DNA of 64,000 nucleotides, from the NCBI GenBank assembly GCA_017302015.1, contig JAFLEE010000009.1:33361-97360 (forward strand), read 5' to 3'. Under the pieces are notes generated by a model. It saw only the letters and a list, made by a program, of their open reading frames with translations. It made no database searches and had not been told where the DNA came from. Positions 61,633-64,000 of this stretch are shown piece after piece. The stretch's first letter is position 1. Each line of letters starts with the position of its first letter. The translations under genes and the position numbers were made by a program. The stretch comes from Spirochaetota bacterium (GTDB lineage: Bacteria > Spirochaetota > UBA12135 > COTS27 > JAFLEE01).

Positions 61633-62712
61633 ATGAAACTCGAACTCAAGAAAGACTGCGCCACCGCGCTCCTCGTTCCCACGAGCATGGGCGTGCGCAT
61701 CACCCCGCACGGCGGCCAGCCGGTGAACGCCAGCGATACCTTCTTCATGCAGGCCACCAGCGCCGAGACCAACGTGGCCAGCATCGCCTCCTACCTGGGC
61801 CTGCCGGTGAAGGTGCTCACCACCTTCGTGAAGGATAGCCCCATCGCCCAGCTCATCAAGGGCAATCTCCGAAGCCGCGGCATGAGTTTCGAGGGGAAGG
61901 ACGTGCCGCAGGGCGGCCCCTGGGGCTTCCGCCACCAATTCAACATCGCCGACAGCGGCTACGGCACCCGCGGCCCGCGCGTGCAGAACGACCGCGCCGG
62001 GGAAGTCGGCCGCACGCTCAACGTGAAGGATTTCGACCTCGACCGCATCTTCGGGAAGGAGGGCGTCCAGATCTGCCACCTCTCGGGCCTCATCGGCGCG
62101 CTCTCCCCCGAGACCAGCCAGTTCTGCCTCGAGCTCGCCCGGGCCGCCAAGAAGCACGGCACGCGCATCGCGTTCGACCTGAATTACCGCGCCACCTTCT
62201 GGAAGGGCCGCGAAAAGGAACTGCGCGCCATCTTCACCGAGATCGCGAGCGTCGCCGACATCCTCGTGGGCAACGAGGAGGATTTCCAACTCTGCCTGGG
62301 CATCCAGGGGCCCGAAGAGGGCGGGAAGGGCATCGCCGCCCAGATCGACAGCTTCAAAGAGATGATCAAGCGCGTGAAGAAGGCCTTCCCCAACGCCTCG
62401 GTCTTCGCCACCACGCTCCGGGAGGTCGAGAGCACCAACCTGCACCATTGGGGCGCCATCATGCTCGAGGGCGAGAACTGGCACGTCATCGAGCCCCGGG
62501 AGATCCAGGTCCTCGACCGCATCGGCGGCGGCGACGGGTTCGTCGGCGGCCTCCTCTACGCCATCCTTAAGGGTTGGGACGCCGAGAAGTGGATCCAATT
62601 CGGTTGGGCTTCCGGCGCCCTCGCCACGACCTTCATCACCGATTACGCCCAGCCGGCCGATGAAGAGCAGATCTGGAGCATCTACCAGGGCAACGCCCGG
62701 GTGAAGCGCTGA
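61633..62712 (+). CDS. PfkB-family sugar kinase (2-keto-3-deoxygluconate kinase-like)
   Basis: A 359-residue ribokinase-fold kinase. ETNVASIASYLGLPVKVLTT (about residues 46-65) is the first PfkB signature region. LVGNEEDFQLCLGI (about 213-226) and the catalytic motif DRIGGGDGFVGGLLYAILKG (about 295-314, with the base D in GGGDGF) follow. Relatives phosphorylate 2-keto-3-deoxygluconate or similar sugar acids. AGGAG 5 nt before the ATG at 61633 supports this start over GTG 61627. It lies between two beta-helix protein genes, which fits a uronate pathway. The substrate is an inference from family and context. Confidence 0.88.
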   Translation: MKLELKKDCATALLVPTSMGVRITPHGGQPVNASDTFFMQATSAETNVASIASYLGLPVKVLTTFVKDSPIAQLIKGNLRSRGMSFEGKDVPQGGPWGFRHQFNIADSGYGTRGPRVQNDRAGEVGRTLNVKDFDLDRIFGKEGVQICHLSGLIGALSPETSQFCLELARAAKKHGTRIAFDLNYRATFWKGREKELRAIFTEIASVADILVGNEEDFQLCLGIQGPEEGGKGIAAQIDSFKEMIKRVKKAFPNASVFATTLREVESTNLHHWGAIMLEGENWHVIEPREIQVLDRIGGGDGFVGGLLYAILKGWDAEKWIQFGWASGALATTFITDYAQPADEEQIWSIYQGNARVKR

Positions 62713-62731
62713 CGCCCCGCGCCCCGAACGC

Positions 62732-62776
62732 GGGCCCCGGGATCCACGAAGGCGGATCCTGGGGCCCTTCTTTTTT
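62732..62776 (+). terminator. Rho-independent terminator after the sugar kinase
   Basis: A 14-bp stem, GGGCCCCGGGATCC (62732-62745) with GGATCCTGGGGCCC (62754-62767), broken only by one G-U type pair, an 8-nt loop, and then TTCTTTTTT. It ends the kinase transcript. Confidence 0.9.
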
Positions 62777-62843
62777 AGGGGCGGCGGCTCGGCTGGGGGA
62801 CGGTTTTCCCCCCGGTCCGCGCGAGAGGCATGCGGGGGATGGC

Positions 62844-64000
62844 CTAGCCGAGTTTGGCCGACTTCCATCCCTTGCCGGTCTTGACCCAAAGTGCGCTGTT
62901 GCTCCCCTCTTCGATCCAACGGAGTTCGCCGAGTTCGCCCTCTTCGGGCGTCGGGGCTTTGGCGGCCGGGGCGAGGCGCAAGCCGCCGCCGCCCACCTGC
63001 AGGGAGGGGTAGCGGATGGGGCCCTTGATCTTGGGAAGCTCCGACGGCGTGTCTTCGCCGCTGGCGATCCGGTTCTCGGCCCCGGCGAGGACGTTGGCGT
63101 AGCGCGTTCCCAGGATGGTCTGGCTCGAGAGGTCGCCGTCGAAGGCCTTCCCGAGGCGATGCCCCTCATCGGCCCAGACGTCATTGGCGAGGAAGGTTCC
63201 GTGGCGCCCGCGGGGCCCGAGGAGGAAGGCCGCCCCGCCGCCTTCGGGCGCCCAGCGGCTATAATAGACGGAGCACTGGACCACGGTGTGGTTGGGCTTG
63301 CGGATGGCGAAACCCGCCACGGTGGGCGAATCGGCGTAGCACATATGGAAATGGGAATTGCCGCCGTTTCCGTCGAAAGCGACCTTGAGGGGCCCCTGGG
63401 TCGTCTCGGTATTCCATGCGTGGATGAGGTGGAACCAATTGCTCCCCCAATCGTCGCGGATGCCCGTTTCGTAGCCGATGATGTGCACTTGGGAGGCCTT
63501 GCAGTCGCCCCGTTCGTAATGCACGCCGATGCTCCCCGGGGCGTGGGCCAGATCGGCGGAGAGGTTGATGCGCACGCGCGACAGGTTCGTCTCGTTCCCG
63601 CCCCGGGCGAGGTGGATGCCCTTCATCGCGGCGTCCTGGATCTCGAGGTCGGCGATCTCTAGGCGATGGAGTTTCTCGACGCGGATCCCCGTGAGCGCCA
63701 GGCGCGCCCCATCCAGCACGCCCCCGCGGATCCATCCCGCGCTGGAGGAGTTCGCCGGGTATTTCCCCCCGCCCTTGATGAGGAGGGCGTCGCCGTTGAA
63801 ATCTTTTTGGGCCCTCAGGACGGCGCGGGGCGACATGGAAAGGCTCACCGAAAGGGGGAGGATCAGGGGCTGGGAAAGCAGGTAGGTGCCGTCGCCGAGC
63901 TCGAGGGTGCCTCCCCCCCGCGCGTCGAGGGCGGCGATGCGGCGGGCGAGTTCGGGTTGGGCATCGCCCGTCGGCGCCGGGCCGCTCGCGGGCGCCCCTT
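62844..64000 (-). CDS. Beta-helix protein, 5' part beyond the window
   Basis: C-terminal part of a protein read on the minus strand. The frame is open to the end of the window, with GGGTLELGDGTYLLSQPLIL (pectate-lyase-3 style opening) just before the first possible GTG at 63848, so the gene starts outside. About 385 residues are visible: beta-helix repeats including RLEIADLEIQDAAMKGIHLA, HFHMCYADSPTVAGFAIRKP and VVQCSVYYSRWAPEGG, and a C-terminal part with ELRWIEEGSNSALWVKTGKG. The plan is like the other secreted beta-helix proteins in this window. It is convergent with the kinase gene. Function unknown. Confidence 0.75.
   Translation of the reverse strand, partial: GAPASGPAPTGDAQPELARRIAALDARGGGTLELGDGTYLLSQPLILPLSVSLSMSPRAVLRAQKDFNGDALLIKGGGKYPANSSSAGWIRGGVLDGARLALTGIRVEKLHRLEIADLEIQDAAMKGIHLARGGNETNLSRVRINLSADLAHAPGSIGVHYERGDCKASQVHIIGYETGIRDDWGSNWFHLIHAWNTETTQGPLKVAFDGNGGNSHFHMCYADSPTVAGFAIRKPNHTVVQCSVYYSRWAPEGGGAAFLLGPRGRHGTFLANDVWADEGHRLGKAFDGDLSSQTILGTRYANVLAGAENRIASGEDTPSELPKIKGPIRYPSLQVGGGGLRLAPAAKAPTPEEGELGELRWIEEGSNSALWVKTGKGWKSAKLG

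Noticed and set aside
59854..62919. A 1021-residue minus-strand frame spanning the beta-helix and kinase genes
   Set aside because: It runs across two well-supported plus-strand genes and a terminator; no recognisable domain.

Overview
This 64 kb window looks like chromosome of a high-GC, aerobic, Gram-negative bacterium specialised in taking apart complex glycans. The diderm assignment rests on a PorV/UPF0164-like outer-membrane barrel, many Sec signal peptides and a giant secreted protein with a C-terminal domain of the kind used for type IX-like sorting. Respiration by an alternative complex III plus a caa3 oxidase, with AraC/LacI-controlled glycoside hydrolases and FAD_oxidored-type enzymes, recalls FCB/PVC-type or related uncultured phyla. 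I cannot name the taxon from sequence alone. I see no rRNA, tRNA, CRISPR array or transposase.

Layout. 1-6543: one plus-strand respiratory operon (ActF end, small membrane protein, SCO1, CoxB with cytochrome c, CoxA, CoxC, CoxD, CtaB), mostly joined by 4-bp ATGA/GTGA overlaps. 6554-13250, minus: a GH2 enzyme, a MATE exporter, an AraC regulator and a CPx copper ATPase. 13358-16356: FkbM-like methyltransferase, AIM24-like protein, and a divergent MarR/YceI pair. 16673-23421: FAD oxidoreductase, LacZ-type beta-galactosidase and a 550-aa protein that looks like two fused kinase-like domains. 23.4-25.8 kb: a visibly AT-richer island of small genes (zinc-ribbon fragment, CsgG/FlgT-like lipoprotein or periplasmic protein, SANT-like DNA binder, zinc-ribbon membrane protein). 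25821-29490: autoregulated LacI gene plus a GH116 glucosidase. 29495-35820, minus: a PorV-like barrel and a 1784-aa fibronectin-rich secreted protein, divergent from a PocR-AraC regulator. 37191-43103: MFS transporter, GyrB, an unknown gene coupled to gyrB, exonuclease III and a short RsmI-like methylase. 43107-55000: a 1577-aa GH2-like protein, a second FAD oxidoreductase, a GH78 rhamnosidase with its AraC regulator, and a secreted beta-helix protein. 55024-59677: TetR, a membrane adenylate/guanylate cyclase, a retinol-saturase/carotenoid-isomerase-like oxidoreductase and LysE. 59869-64000: two more beta-helix proteins flanking a PfkB sugar kinase.

How it works together. The repeated pattern is one dedicated regulator beside one or two hydrolases: AraC with MATE-GH2, LacI with GH116, AraC with GH78. 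Secreted beta-helix proteins and the PfkB kinase would fit cleavage and catabolism of uronate-containing polysaccharides, but substrates are inferred only from families. Promoters are unusually readable: TTGAnn boxes 16-17 bp from TAnnnT boxes recur, and in several cases the -10 lies only 5-9 nt before the start codon, which suggests leaderless transcripts. Palindromes or direct repeats sit at regulator promoters where autoregulation or activation would be expected.

Start codons were chosen by ribosome-binding site, 4-bp overlap, promoter position or signal-peptide position, so several genes are shorter than the longest open frame. Long antisense open frames are common because of high GC and were not called.
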